From Clostridium sp. cel8 (GTDB lineage: Bacteria > Bacillota > Clostridia > Clostridiales > Clostridiaceae), in contig NZ_JACGAG010000009.1 of assembly GCF_014050525.1 (NCBI RefSeq), positions 51,177-115,176 of the forward strand: DNA of 64,000 bases, written 5' to 3'. This document shows, piece by piece, positions 25,452 to 36,149 of this stretch. The notes below the pieces were generated by a model that saw nothing but the letters and a program-made list of their open reading frames with translations, was not told where the DNA came from and did no database searches. Position 1 is the first letter of the stretch. Each line of letters opens with the position of its first letter. A program made the translations under genes and the position numbers.

Positions 25452-26705
25452 TTAATTACCATCAAATAATTTGTTGGCAGTTTTTAAAAAATATTCTCCA
25501 GCTGATTTAACTAGTGTTTTTATATCTTCTTTTTCATAAGATTTACTATGGCCTATAATGTGATTATTTATACTGGAGTTAATTTTATTATTGTCAATAA
25601 GCAAATGAATTAGTTTTATAATGTTATATCCAGCATTTGATTTTGCAAACTTAGCACAGTTTTTTGACATATTATTTAAACTGTCTTTAGATTTTAGAAG
25701 TTTAGAAATATTTTCACCACACTTTGAAATATCAGTTAAATTTATAGCAAGATTATGTTTAAAAAGAAATTGAGCATTCTTTTCTTCTTGTCCTGGAATT
25801 GGAGAAAATATTCCAAGTGGTAGATTACATATTAATGCTTCAGTGATTGTAAGACCACCTGGTTTAGTTAAAAGTAGATTACTTGATTGCATATATTTAT
25901 TTACATTATCTGTATAGCCGATTATACAAGTATCTTTTAAAGAAGACTTATTAAGCTTTGAAAGATGAGAATATAATTTCTTGTTTTTACCTGTTATTAT
26001 TATCATCTGTATATTGTAATCTATTTTGTCTAATTGTTCATATATATCTATTATTTTTCCCATTCCAAGACTTCCACCCATAATGAGTATTGTAAATTTT
26101 GAAGGAGATAGATTTAATTCTTTTAAAGTTTTTTCTCTAGGATATTCTTTTTTAAATTCAGGTTTAACAGGTATACCAAAGTCGTATATGTTTTTTCTTT
26201 CTATTCCTTCTGATACCATTTTTTCAATCATATCTTTATTTGATACTATGTAGGCGTCTATATATGGATGAAGCCATGTACTATGAGAATAGAAGTCAGT
26301 AATAATAGACATGCATGGTATATTTAAGTTATATTTAAATTTTAATACTGACAGCATTTCTGTAGTAAAAGGATGAGTAGATATTAATATATCTGCTTTA
26401 AAATCATCTATTAAAGGAATGAGTTTGCATGTTAATGCTTCTATTAATTTTGAAGCTAAAGTAACAGCAATTGGATCATTTCCTTCAGAGTAGAAAAATA
26501 ATTTTCTATAAAGAAAAGGTGTAACTTTCAAAGCTTTTAAATAACTACCTATTACAACCTTGTCTATTACTGGGTTTATATATTTTAAAGTATCTATTAT
26601 TTCTACTTTTGAATTTGAATTTTCAAGTTTGATGTAATCTTTTATGGCTTCTGCTGCATTAAGGTGACCTCCGCCGGCAGAAACTGAAAAAATTAACGCT
26701 TTCAT
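25452..26705 (-). CDS. MGDG-synthase-like (UgtP/MurG-type) glycosyltransferase
   Basis: GT28 GT-B enzyme resembling diacylglycerol glucosyltransferases. The 417 residues start ALIFSVSAGGGHLNAAEAIKDY, the MGDG-synthase acceptor-domain signature, and contain STHPFTTEML, ILIMGGSLGMGKI near 205 and KPGGLTITEAL near 285 in the nucleotide-sugar domain. It probably makes glycolipids at the cytoplasmic face of the membrane. It is transcribed leftward between spoIIR and ypeB, with GGTGAT ahead of ATG 26705. Some clostridial family members are sporulation-associated, but nothing here proves that. Confidence 0.83.
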   Translation of the reverse strand: MKALIFSVSAGGGHLNAAEAIKDYIKLENSNSKVEIIDTLKYINPVIDKVVIGSYLKALKVTPFLYRKLFFYSEGNDPIAVTLASKLIEALTCKLIPLIDDFKADILISTHPFTTEMLSVLKFKYNLNIPCMSIITDFYSHSTWLHPYIDAYIVSNKDMIEKMVSEGIERKNIYDFGIPVKPEFKKEYPREKTLKELNLSPSKFTILIMGGSLGMGKIIDIYEQLDKIDYNIQMIIITGKNKKLYSHLSKLNKSSLKDTCIIGYTDNVNKYMQSSNLLLTKPGGLTITEALICNLPLGIFSPIPGQEEKNAQFLFKHNLAINLTDISKCGENISKLLKSKDSLNNMSKNCAKFAKSNAGYNIIKLIHLLIDNNKINSSINNHIIGHSKSYEKEDIKTLVKSAGEYFLKTANKLFDGN

Positions 26706-27055
26706 TTAATCACCTTCTGATTAATTATGTATGAATTAAAAATAAAAAAGTTTTTATGATTACTGGATTTACTTAACATTATATAAAAAGTAAATGTAAT
26801 AATAAACTGATTTAATTAACATTTAAGAAAAATTTAATATTAAACCTAATTTTAAATAATTGAGAATATGAACTTATATAAGTTATTATACCAGATAAAT
26901 TGTTTATGTATGTGGTATACATAAGTAAAATATTTTTAAACTGCATTTATGAATATTATATGGAAATAATACTAATACTAAATTTATATTAAAATATAAA
27001 CAATTAAACAGAAGGAGGGAGAGTCTTCCAGCTTTAAATTTGGAAGGTATAAATA
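26706..27055. other. 350-bp divergent intergenic region
   Basis: Very AT-rich region between the leftward glycosyltransferase and ypeB. It holds a perfect 14-base palindrome AACTTATATAAGTT (26871-26884), a sigma-G-like promoter (26950-26980), and two candidate Shine-Dalgarno sites around a CTTCCA/TGGAAG hairpin just before ypeB. No open reading frame of note. Confidence 0.5.
26950..26980 (+). promoter_or_regulatory. Sigma-G-like promoter of ypeB
   Basis: TGAATA (26950-26955), 18 bases, AATACTA (26974-26980) approximates the forespore pattern GAATA-N17/18-CATnnTA, with one -10 mismatch at its first base. ypeB belongs to the sigma-G regulon in Bacillus. Confidence 0.4.
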
Positions 27056-28420
27056 ATGAGAACATCTAAAAAGAGGATTATATATACAACTATAGTGACT
27101 TTAATTGTTGTATTTTCAAGTACATTTGCTATTCTTATGACTTTAGAGAGAAATGATTATAGAAATTATCTACAAGGTGAATATGGGAAAAATATGTTTG
27201 AACTTATAAATTCAGTTCAAAATATAAGAGTAAATTTAGCAAAGGCAGAAGTAGTAGGTTCTAGAGAACAAGGAATAGCTGTATTTGGAGAAATATTTAG
27301 GTATTCCAGTATAGCCACAGATAAGCTGCACTCTCTTCCAGTATCTCAAGAAGCAATATCAAATACAAGTAAGTTTTTAACTCAAGTTGGTGACTTTTGT
27401 TATACTTTAGGTCAGGCAGCTAGTAAGGGAGAAAACCTTACAGATAAAGATTATGATAATATAGATAGGTTAAAAGAAGAATCCTCTAAATTGGAAACTC
27501 AATTGGCAAGTGTATCAAATAATATAAATGAGGGACGTATTAAGTGGGGAGAAATAAGGAAAAAGGTTACAGGAGTATTTGCAAAGAATGATTCAGATAT
27601 GGTAGGAAGCGAATTTGAAAATATTCAAAAGCAGGTAGCTCAGTATCCGTCTTTAATTTATGATGGACCATTTTCCGACAATGTGCTTTCAATAAAGCCC
27701 AAGATAATTTCGAAGAAAGAAGTTACTCAAAAACAAGCAGAAACACTTGCAAAAAAGGTTATGGGAAGCAATAAAATTAACAATTTAAGTGTAAAGAATA
27801 TAACTGAAGATGGAGGTATAAAGGTTTATAGATTTACTGCTAATTTAAAATCAGATGAAAAAAAGAGTGTGATTTGTGAGATAAGTAAAAATGGTGGGCA
27901 GATACTATACCTCATGAATGAAAGAACTATAAATAACTCTAATATGGATACAAAAAAGGCAATTCAACTGGGAGAAAAGTATTTAAATAGCTTGGGATAT
28001 AAAAATATGGTGGCAACATATAGTTTAAGATATTCAAATGAAGCCATAATAAATTATGTGTATAAACAAGGCAATATAATTATGTATCCCGATCAGATAA
28101 AATTAAAAATAGCTTTAGATGATGGAGAAATTATAGGGATAGAGGCAAAGAAGTATTTAGTCGCTCATGAAGATACAAGAAATATAAAAGATCCAAAAAT
28201 AAGTTTAGATTCAGCTAGAAAAAGAATTGCAAAAAGATTAAATATAACAGGAGAAAAATTAACTATGATTCCTACAGAAAGCAATAAGGAAGTATTGTGT
28301 TATGAATTTTCAGGAAATTATAAAAAGGATAACTTTAAAATTTATATAAATGCATATACAGGATATGAAGAAAGAATAATTCAAATAATAGATACTCCAA
28401 ATGGTGAACTTACAATGTAG
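27056..28420 (+). CDS. ypeB: Germination protein YpeB
   Basis: Spore inner-membrane protein that in Bacillus stabilises and restrains the cortex-lytic enzyme SleB. 454 residues: an N-terminal membrane segment (~9-29), a helical domain (~35-190) including the conserved YSSIATDKLHSLPVS-like region, and C-terminal PepSY-type repeats (~210-450). The nearest Shine-Dalgarno is GGAAGG, 9 bases before ATG; a stronger GGAGGG lies further up across a small hairpin. Unlike the usual sleB-ypeB operon, no sleB is adjacent. Confidence 0.9.
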   Translation: MRTSKKRIIYTTIVTLIVVFSSTFAILMTLERNDYRNYLQGEYGKNMFELINSVQNIRVNLAKAEVVGSREQGIAVFGEIFRYSSIATDKLHSLPVSQEAISNTSKFLTQVGDFCYTLGQAASKGENLTDKDYDNIDRLKEESSKLETQLASVSNNINEGRIKWGEIRKKVTGVFAKNDSDMVGSEFENIQKQVAQYPSLIYDGPFSDNVLSIKPKIISKKEVTQKQAETLAKKVMGSNKINNLSVKNITEDGGIKVYRFTANLKSDEKKSVICEISKNGGQILYLMNERTINNSNMDTKKAIQLGEKYLNSLGYKNMVATYSLRYSNEAIINYVYKQGNIIMYPDQIKLKIALDDGEIIGIEAKKYLVAHEDTRNIKDPKISLDSARKRIAKRLNITGEKLTMIPTESNKEVLCYEFSGNYKKDNFKIYINAYTGYEERIIQIIDTPNGELTM

Positions 28421-28507
28421 TTAGCTTGCATCATATTATTGTTCTGATATAATAAATCTATGATTATTAATAATTTATTATTTTGGGAGATTTCGGGAGG
28501 AATATTT

Positions 28508-28924
28508 ATGAGTAAAAAGGCTGTTATATCGGTGGTAAGTACTAGAGAAAATGAAGATGATACTATAGAAGTAGTAACTCCAGGCAGCTTTTATAAAAAA
28601 GATAATTCATATTATGCAAAATATAAAGAAACAGAAATATCAGGCATGGAAGGAACTGACACAACTTTTAAAATAGATAAGGATACTTTTTCACTTATGA
28701 GAGTAGGAACTACCAATACGAGTATGGACTTTAATAAAAAAAGAAATACAATTTCTGTTTATGATACTCCTTATGGAATTATTGAACTTAAAATAAAGAC
28801 AAATAAATTGGATATAAATGTAGATGAAACGGGAGGAAATATATTTATAGATTATAATTTGAGTATATCTGGACAAAAATATCAAAATACAAAATTGAAA
28901 ATTAATATAAAAACGGAAATGTAA
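28508..28924 (+). CDS. DUF1934 (YwiB family) beta-barrel protein
   Basis: A 138-residue calycin-like protein of the YwiB family, of unknown function. Family features are the N-terminal KKAVISVVSTRE strand, the central GMEGTDTTFKID segment and the DTPYGIIELKIKT strand followed by IDYNLSISGQ. The start is ATG 28508 behind GGGAGGA; the longer frame from 28460 lacks a site. In Bacillus ywiB sits beside argS; here it precedes a small unknown gene and pyrG. Confidence 0.8.
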   Translation: MSKKAVISVVSTRENEDDTIEVVTPGSFYKKDNSYYAKYKETEISGMEGTDTTFKIDKDTFSLMRVGTTNTSMDFNKKRNTISVYDTPYGIIELKIKTNKLDINVDETGGNIFIDYNLSISGQKYQNTKLKINIKTEM

Positions 28925-29063
28925 TTTATTTTTATGGTAGTTAGTTTTTCTAATAATTATATTTATCAACTTAAATATGTGTTTAGATTTTAATATATTG
29001 GATATTAATAATAACAGGATATAATAGTTTAAAGTATAAATTAATTATTAGGGAAGTTGAATA

Positions 29064-29372
29064 ATGAATAAGTATTTTAATAATAAGAAAAAATTATATA
29101 TGACTATTGTTGAGATATTGTGTGAATATAAAGGACTAACTAAAGATGATTTATTTAAAATATTAAAAGATAAGAATTGTAAATACCTATTTTTTCTTTT
29201 AATTAAAAAATATGAATGTTTTGACTTAGATATATTAAAAGAGGATTTGCCAAATATTAATAAAAGCAAGATTACAAATAATATGAAAAGGGCTGAGAAA
29301 AAATTACTATTTAATAGAAAAATAAGAGATATGTATTTCGAAGCTGAAAATTTAATAGATAAAATAAAATAA
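29064..29372 (+). CDS. Unknown small helical protein upstream of pyrG
   Basis: 102 residues, rich in Lys and Asn, predicted all-helical. Residues ~45-100 contain a possible helix-turn-helix (DLPNINKSKITNNMKRAE), loosely reminiscent of the C-terminal DNA-binding domain of DnaA, but I would not assign it to a family. The ribosome site GGGAAG is moderate. It lies 140 bases after the DUF1934 gene and about 200 bases before pyrG. Confidence 0.6.
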   Translation: MNKYFNNKKKLYMTIVEILCEYKGLTKDDLFKILKDKNCKYLFFLLIKKYECFDLDILKEDLPNINKSKITNNMKRAEKKLLFNRKIRDMYFEAENLIDKIK

Positions 29373-29555
29373 CAAAAAAAAGTCTAGCATATATTAATAT
29401 AATGTGTTATTATATTAGGTATGTTAAAAAAATTAAAAATTAATATTAAATTATAATAATAAATACATTATTTGAGTAATTTTTATTATAATACTTAATA
29501 ATTTTTTTGTCAATAATAAGTTTATATAAATTTGAAAAACACAACCAGGGGGTGA

Positions 29556-31187
<1,632 letters not shown>

Positions 31188-31193
31188 AATATT

Positions 31194-31236
31194 AGGTTAG
31201 GATAGAATATATTTATATCCTAACCTATTAGTTTAA
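31194..31236 (+). terminator. pyrG terminator
   Basis: A perfect 12-bp stem TAGGTTAGGATA/TATCCTAACCTA (31194-31205, 31217-31228) is followed by TTAGTTT. Confidence 0.8.
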
Positions 31237-31393
31237 ATATCTATTTAATGTAAATGAATGTATAATCAATGTATTATGTATAATTTCTATATTGAAAATT
31301 GTATATTTTTTAATCTAATAGTTGATTATTTAGTATGATAATAATATTATATAATAAGTGGAATTTATATAACATCAGTTTTCCCTATAATTA

Positions 31394-31422
31394 TGGATTA
31401 AAAATTTCTATAAGGTTATAAT
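31394..31422 (+). promoter_or_regulatory. Candidate rho promoter (TGGATT-N17-TATAAT)
   Basis: A perfect -10 at 31417-31422 has a weak -35 at 31394-31399 with 17-base spacing. The start would be near 31429, giving a leader of about 115 bases. Confidence 0.35.
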
Positions 31423-31545
31423 ATAATATATAGTATATTGCCCTTCAATATGAAAATTTCTTAGCATAGAATTTAATTTATTTTCGATTCCCTTTTGAGT
31501 TTTCCCAAATAATTACATAAAGTTAATAATGAGAGGTGTTATTTT

Positions 31546-33093
31546 TTGATTAGTAAAGATAAAGAACTAGGCACTATGAAGCTAATAGAGCTTAAAGAAC
31601 TTGCAAAGGATTTAGGAATGAAAGATTACTATAAATATAGGAAGGCAGAGTTGATTGAAAAGATAAAGATGTTATCTCCTGCTTGTATAAAAAAAGATGG
31701 AATTGTACTTAGAGAGAAAATAAGTCCTAAAGGTGAAAATACAAATAAAAATGAAATAATAGAAGAAGACAATGATAAATCTTTAGGAGTAAAAAAAGTA
31801 GAATCATTAAATCAGAGAAGTCAAGAAGATCAGAAAAATCATGAGGAATCAAAACAAAAAGATATTTATAAAAATCAAAATTATAAGAAAGATGACCATA
31901 ATAAGGAAAAACTAAAGGAAATGATAAATGAGTCTGATAGTGCAAAGGGAGTTCTTGAAATTATAGAAAATAATAATTATGGATTTTTAAGAGGTAAAAA
32001 TTACTTAACTGGGCCGAATGATATATATGTATCACCATCTCAAATAAGAAAGTTCAACTTAAAAACAGGTGATGAAGTTATTGGTAAAGTTAGGATTCCA
32101 AAAGAGGGAGAAAAATTTAAAGCACTTCTTTATGTTCAAAAAATAAACGGAGAAAGTCCTGAAAGAGCTATAGGTAGAAGTCGATTTGAAACACTTACAC
32201 CTATATATCCAAATGAAAGAATAAAACTTGAAACAGGAAGAGCTGATTTATCTACAAGACTTATGGATATAATGTCACCTATAGGAAAGGGACAGAGAGG
32301 AATTATAGTTGCTCCGCCTAAAGCCGGGAAAACCACACTTCTAAAAAAAATAGCTCAAAGTATATCTATAAATCATCCTAAAATAAAATTAATAGTAGTG
32401 CTTATAGATGAAAGACCAGAAGAAGTCACTGATATGCAAAGGTCAATTCGAGGAGAAGTAATATATTCTACTTTTGATGAGGAACCTGAACATCATACTA
32501 AAGTGGCGTATATGGTTCTTGAAAGAGCAAAGAGAATGGTTGAGCAAGGACAAGATGTAGTAATACTTTTAGACAGTATAACAAGACTTTCAAGAGCATA
32601 TAATTTAACTATAACTCCTACAGGTAGAACACTTTCTGGAGGACTTGATCCAGGTGCTTTAATAATGCCAAAAAAATTCTTTGGTGCAGCAAGAAATATA
32701 GAGGAAGGTGGAAGTCTTACTATTCTTGCAACGGCTTTAATTGAAACTGGTAGTAGAATGGATGATATGATATTTGAGGAATTTAAAGGGACTGGTAACA
32801 TGGAAGTTCATTTAGATAGAAAACTTCAAGAGAGGAGAATATTTCCTGCTATTGATATATATAAATCTGGAACAAGAAGAGATGACCTTTTATTTAAAAC
32901 ACAAGAAGAAAAAGATGCTGCATTTAATATAAGAAGAATTTTATACGATGAAAATAATAATCAAAATATAACAGAACAACTTATAAATCTTTTAATGAAG
33001 ACTAAAGATAATAAAGAATTTATAGGACTTGCAAGTAAGATTGATATGAATATAAAGCGACTTGATAAGGATAAAAAGATAAATAACCTATAA
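31546..33093 (+). CDS. rho: Transcription termination factor Rho
   Basis: Hexameric RNA-dependent ATPase/helicase that ends untranslated transcripts. 515 residues: Rho-N helices (~10-45), a charged N/K/E/Q-rich low-complexity insertion (~51-132), the OB-type RNA-binding domain (~136-205), and the RecA-type motor with Walker [10 protein letters not shown] (~257-265), [14 protein letters not shown] and the Q/R-loop region. The start is TTG 31546 with GAGGTG upstream. The insertion makes it about 100 residues longer than Escherichia coli Rho, as in several clostridia. Convergent with rpmE. Confidence 0.95.
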   Translation: MISKDKELGTMKLIELKELAKDLGMKDYYKYRKAELIEKIKMLSPACIKKDGIVLREKISPKGENTNKNEIIEEDNDKSLGVKKVESLNQRSQEDQKNHEESKQKDIYKNQNYKKDDHNKEKLKEMINESDSAKGVLEIIENNNYGFLRGKNYLTGPNDIYVSPSQIRKFNLKTGDEVIGKVRIPKEGEKFKALLYVQKINGESPERAIGRSRFETLTPIYPNERIKLETGRADLSTRLMDIMSPIGKGQRGIIVAPPKAGKTTLLKKIAQSISINHPKIKLIVVLIDERPEEVTDMQRSIRGEVIYSTFDEEPEHHTKVAYMVLERAKRMVEQGQDVVILLDSITRLSRAYNLTITPTGRTLSGGLDPGALIMPKKFFGAARNIEEGGSLTILATALIETGSRMDDMIFEEFKGTGNMEVHLDRKLQERRIFPAIDIYKSGTRRDDLLFKTQEEKDAAFNIRRILYDENNNQNITEQLINLLMKTKDNKEFIGLASKIDMNIKRLDKDKKINNL

Positions 33094-33099
33094 AGATAA

Positions 33100-33132
33100 A
33101 AAACCTGACCTAATAAAGGACAGGTTTTAATA
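33100..33132. terminator. Terminator shared by convergent rho and rpmE
   Basis: AAAACCTG and CAGGTTTT form the stem around a 13-base loop with a further CC/GG pairing. The T-tract is better on the minus strand, favouring rpmE. Confidence 0.75.
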
Positions 33133-33150
33133 ATCTAAGCATAAAATATC

Positions 33151-33363
33151 TTATTGTTCATTTTTTAAGTTGAATTTCTTTAAGAATTTATCAACTCTTC
33201 CACCTGCATCAATCATCTTCTGTTTACCAGTGAAGAACGGATGGCATTTAGAGCATATTTCCACTTTCAGTTCTTTCTTAGTTGATCCAGTTGTGAAAGT
33301 GTTTCCACATGCACACTTAACTACAGCATCATGGTAGTATTCTGGATGTATGCCTTTTTTCAT
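33151..33363 (-). CDS. rpmE: 50S ribosomal protein L31, zinc-binding form
   Basis: Large-subunit ribosomal protein of 70 residues ([20 protein letters not shown]). The zinc ligands CxC near residue 16 and CxxC near 37 are present, so this is the C+ type used when zinc is ample. The start at 33363 follows GAGGTG; an upstream ATG at 33393 would add ten unlikely residues. Confidence 0.95.
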   Translation of the reverse strand: MKKGIHPEYYHDAVVKCACGNTFTTGSTKKELKVEICSKCHPFFTGKQKMIDAGGRVDKFLKKFNLKNEQ

Positions 33364-33595
33364 ATTTTCCACACCTCTTTCGAATTTAAACACAGTTTAT
33401 ATTAACTATTTGATTATATCATGTGATTTACATCAAGTCAATAAAGGCAGAATATGAAGTAATCTTATATTAAAATAAATACTTTAATAAATCATTAAGT
33501 TTTGTTAAAATAATATTTGATTGAAAAATATTTTAATTTTTTAAAAAATTTTAAAATGATTAGTGGATAATAAAAAATTAGAAGAAGGAAGATCT

Positions 33596-34219
33596 ATGAG
33601 TAAACTATATTTTAGATATGGAGCTATGAATTGTGGCAAGTCTACAAATTTGCTACAGGTAGCACATAACTATGAAGAAAAAGGTATGAAAGCTGTTATA
33701 ATAAAACCTTTAACTGATACTAAAGGAGGAGACAAGGTAATATCAAGATTAGGTATTTCTAAAAAAGTAGATATATTAATCGATAAAAATGACGATATAA
33801 GATGTATTATAAATAAATGGAAGAGAGATAATGGAAGAGTAGATTGTGTACTTGCAGATGAGTCACAATTTTTTAAAAAAGAGCATATAGATCAACTATT
33901 TAAAATAGCTGTGCTGGACGATATACCTGTAATATGCTATGGAATTAGAACTGACTTTAAAATGAATGGTTTTGAAGGAAGTGAAAGATTACTGCTTTTA
34001 GCACATAGTCTTGAAGAGTTAAAAACCATATGTAAGTGTGGAAAAAAAGCTATATTTAATGGGAGAAAGATAAATGGTAAGTTTGTGTTTGAAGGTGAGC
34101 AAGTTGTTATAGACAATAAAGATAATGTAGAATACGAAGCCTTATGTGGAAATTGCTACTTAAAGTATAAAATTGACTATGAAAATTCTAAAAATAAGGC
34201 CAAAAATGAGGTGATGTAA
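33596..34219 (+). CDS. tdk: Thymidine kinase
   Basis: Type II thymidine kinase of the pyrimidine salvage path. The 207 residues have Walker A GAMNCGKST near residue 8, the DESQF motif near 92, the thymidine-binding lid region, and zinc cysteines (CKCGKKA and CGNCY) in the C-terminal lasso. ATG 33596 follows AAGGAAG. Its stop overlaps the start of yqhQ by one base (TAATG), implying translational coupling. Confidence 0.94.
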   Translation: MSKLYFRYGAMNCGKSTNLLQVAHNYEEKGMKAVIIKPLTDTKGGDKVISRLGISKKVDILIDKNDDIRCIINKWKRDNGRVDCVLADESQFFKKEHIDQLFKIAVLDDIPVICYGIRTDFKMNGFEGSERLLLLAHSLEELKTICKCGKKAIFNGRKINGKFVFEGEQVVIDNKDNVEYEALCGNCYLKYKIDYENSKNKAKNEVM

Positions 34220-35151
34220 TGTCAAGAGTTACGTCGGTTGGAGGACAGGCTGTTATAGAAGGAGTTATGATGAGGGGACTCAATGGAATTGCTACTGCGG
34301 TTAGGAAACCAAATGGAGAAATTACTGTTGATAGAAAATATGTCACACCATATAATAAGAGAAACAGTTTCTTTTCCCTTCCTATTATAAGGGGATTTTT
34401 AGGACTTATAGAATCACTTGTTATAGGAATAAAGACACTTGACTATTCTGCATCTTTTTTTGAGGAAGATACAGAGGTACCAAGTAAATTTGATATATTA
34501 TTTAAAAGAGTATTTAAGGATAAAAGTGAAAATGTGTTACTTTTTATAACACTTTGTATGTCTATTTTAATAGCTGTAATTTTATTTTTTATATTTCCTA
34601 CTTTTTTAGCAAATATATTTAAAAAGTTTGGAATAAGTAGTACTATTGAATTAAATATTATAGAAGGAATAATAAGGGTAATCATATTTTTGGCATATAT
34701 ATATATAATTGGTACGATACCTGATATAAATAGACTTTTTCAATATCATGGTGCTGAACATAAAACTATATTTTGCTATGAAAATGAAGTTGAACTAACT
34801 CCACAAAATGCTAAAAAATTTGGAAGACTTCATCCAAGGTGTGGTACTAATTTCTTGTTTTTAGTTATGATAATAAGTATAATATTGTTTTCACTTACAG
34901 GATGGGACAACATTTGGAAAAGAATATTGTATAGAATTGTTTTATTGCCACTAGTTTCAGGTATAACTTACGAGGTTATAAAATGGATGGGATGTAGTAA
35001 AAGTATGTTTTCAAAAATATTGGCATATCCAGGTCTTATGTTGCAGAAGCTTACTACAAGAGAGCCAGATTATGATCAATTAGAAGTTGCAATAGTGGCT
35101 TTAAAATTTGCAGAAGGAATAGAAGATGCTGAAAATAAAAAAACTCTATAA
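34219..35151 (+). CDS. yqhQ: YqhQ family (DUF1385) membrane protein
   Basis: 310-residue integral membrane protein of the DUF1385 family, of unsettled function. The conserved start SVGGQAVIEGVMMRG, the central QYHGAEHKTIFCYE motif (~175-190) and HPRCGTNFLFLV (~200) are present, with about four membrane helices. It overlaps tdk by one base and precedes prmC and prfA, a common clostridial arrangement with release-factor genes. Confidence 0.88.
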   Translation: MSRVTSVGGQAVIEGVMMRGLNGIATAVRKPNGEITVDRKYVTPYNKRNSFFSLPIIRGFLGLIESLVIGIKTLDYSASFFEEDTEVPSKFDILFKRVFKDKSENVLLFITLCMSILIAVILFFIFPTFLANIFKKFGISSTIELNIIEGIIRVIIFLAYIYIIGTIPDINRLFQYHGAEHKTIFCYENEVELTPQNAKKFGRLHPRCGTNFLFLVMIISIILFSLTGWDNIWKRILYRIVLLPLVSGITYEVIKWMGCSKSMFSKILAYPGLMLQKLTTREPDYDQLEVAIVALKFAEGIEDAENKKTL

Positions 35152-35187
35152 AAAACAAATTTAATTTATTTGAAACGGAGAATTAAA

Positions 35188-36069
35188 ATGGAAAAGGTAA
35201 GAACTACAGAAAAGGTAAGAACTACAGTAGGTGAACTTTTAACTTATGGATATGAAAGGTTAAAATTAAAAGATATAGGCAGTTATAAACTTGATACTGA
35301 ATTAATTCTTGGAAAAGTTTTAAACAAAGACAGATTATTCTTGTTTATAAATAGAGATTATGAAATGGACAGCGAAGAGATAAAAAAGTATTATAAACTC
35401 CTAAATTTAAGGGAAAAAAGAGTACCTGTTAAGTATCTATTAGAGGAATGTGAATTTATGGGACTTAATTTTTATATAAGGGAAGGAGTTCTTATTCCAA
35501 GGCCTGATACAGAAATTTTAGTTGAAAAAGCAATTGAAAAGATAAGAGAAAATAAGTTCATTAAAGTATGTGATGTATGTTGTGGAAGTGGTGTTATTGG
35601 TGTATCTATAGCTAAATTTATTGAGAATGTTAAAGTGACATGTTGTGATAAATTTGTTGATGCTTGTGAGGTTACAAGGGAAAATATAAAAAGATTTTCT
35701 CTTGAAAATAAAGTTGCTTTAGTAAGAAGTGATTTATTGCAGAGTTTTATATTAGAAGGTGAAAAATTTGATATTATAGTTTCCAATCCACCTTATATAA
35801 GAGAAGATGTAATTCCAACTTTAATGAAGGATGTAAAAGATTATGAACCATATGATGCTCTCTGTGGTGGAAAAGATGGACTTAAATTTTATAGAAAAAT
35901 AGTAGCACAAAGTATAGGTCTTCTTAATAAAGGTGGAATGATTATGTTTGAAATAGGCTATGATCAAAGAGAAGCCGTAGAAAATATTTTAATGGAAAAT
36001 GGGTTTTATGATATTGGAAGTGTTAAAGATTTAGCTGGAAGAGATAGAGTTGTATTTGGAAGATTTTAA
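35188..36069 (+). CDS. prmC: Release factor glutamine methyltransferase
   Basis: SAM-dependent enzyme that methylates the glutamine of the GGQ motif in RF1 and RF2. The 293 residues have an N-terminal helical domain and a Rossmann methyltransferase domain with VCDVCCGSGVIGVSIA near 130 and catalytic NPPY (~199-202). I start at ATG 35188, behind CGGAGA. The first codons contain an 18-bp tandem duplication giving EKVRTT twice. It sits just upstream of its substrate gene prfA. Confidence 0.93.
   Translation: MEKVRTTEKVRTTVGELLTYGYERLKLKDIGSYKLDTELILGKVLNKDRLFLFINRDYEMDSEEIKKYYKLLNLREKRVPVKYLLEECEFMGLNFYIREGVLIPRPDTEILVEKAIEKIRENKFIKVCDVCCGSGVIGVSIAKFIENVKVTCCDKFVDACEVTRENIKRFSLENKVALVRSDLLQSFILEGEKFDIIVSNPPYIREDVIPTLMKDVKDYEPYDALCGGKDGLKFYRKIVAQSIGLLNKGGMIMFEIGYDQREAVENILMENGFYDIGSVKDLAGRDRVVFGRF
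35191..35226 (+). repeat. 18-bp perfect tandem duplication at the 5' end of prmC
   Basis: Two identical 18-base copies (35191-35208, 35209-35226) encode EKVRTT-EKVRTT. It is in frame and so tolerated. It looks like a recent slippage event in the non-conserved N-terminus. Confidence 0.85.
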
Positions 36070-36149
36070 ATGGACTTAAAATTGCTGAGAATAAAAATAG
36101 TATGATATAATAATAAGTTGTGAAAATATTTATACGGAGTGATAAAAAT

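Larger units (their letters stand above)
31188..31545. other. 358-bp region between pyrG and rho
   Basis: It contains the pyrG terminator (31194-31236), a candidate rho promoter (31394-31422) and a ~115-base rho leader with CT-rich, little-structured stretches near 31441-31510. No open reading frame of note. Confidence 0.5.
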
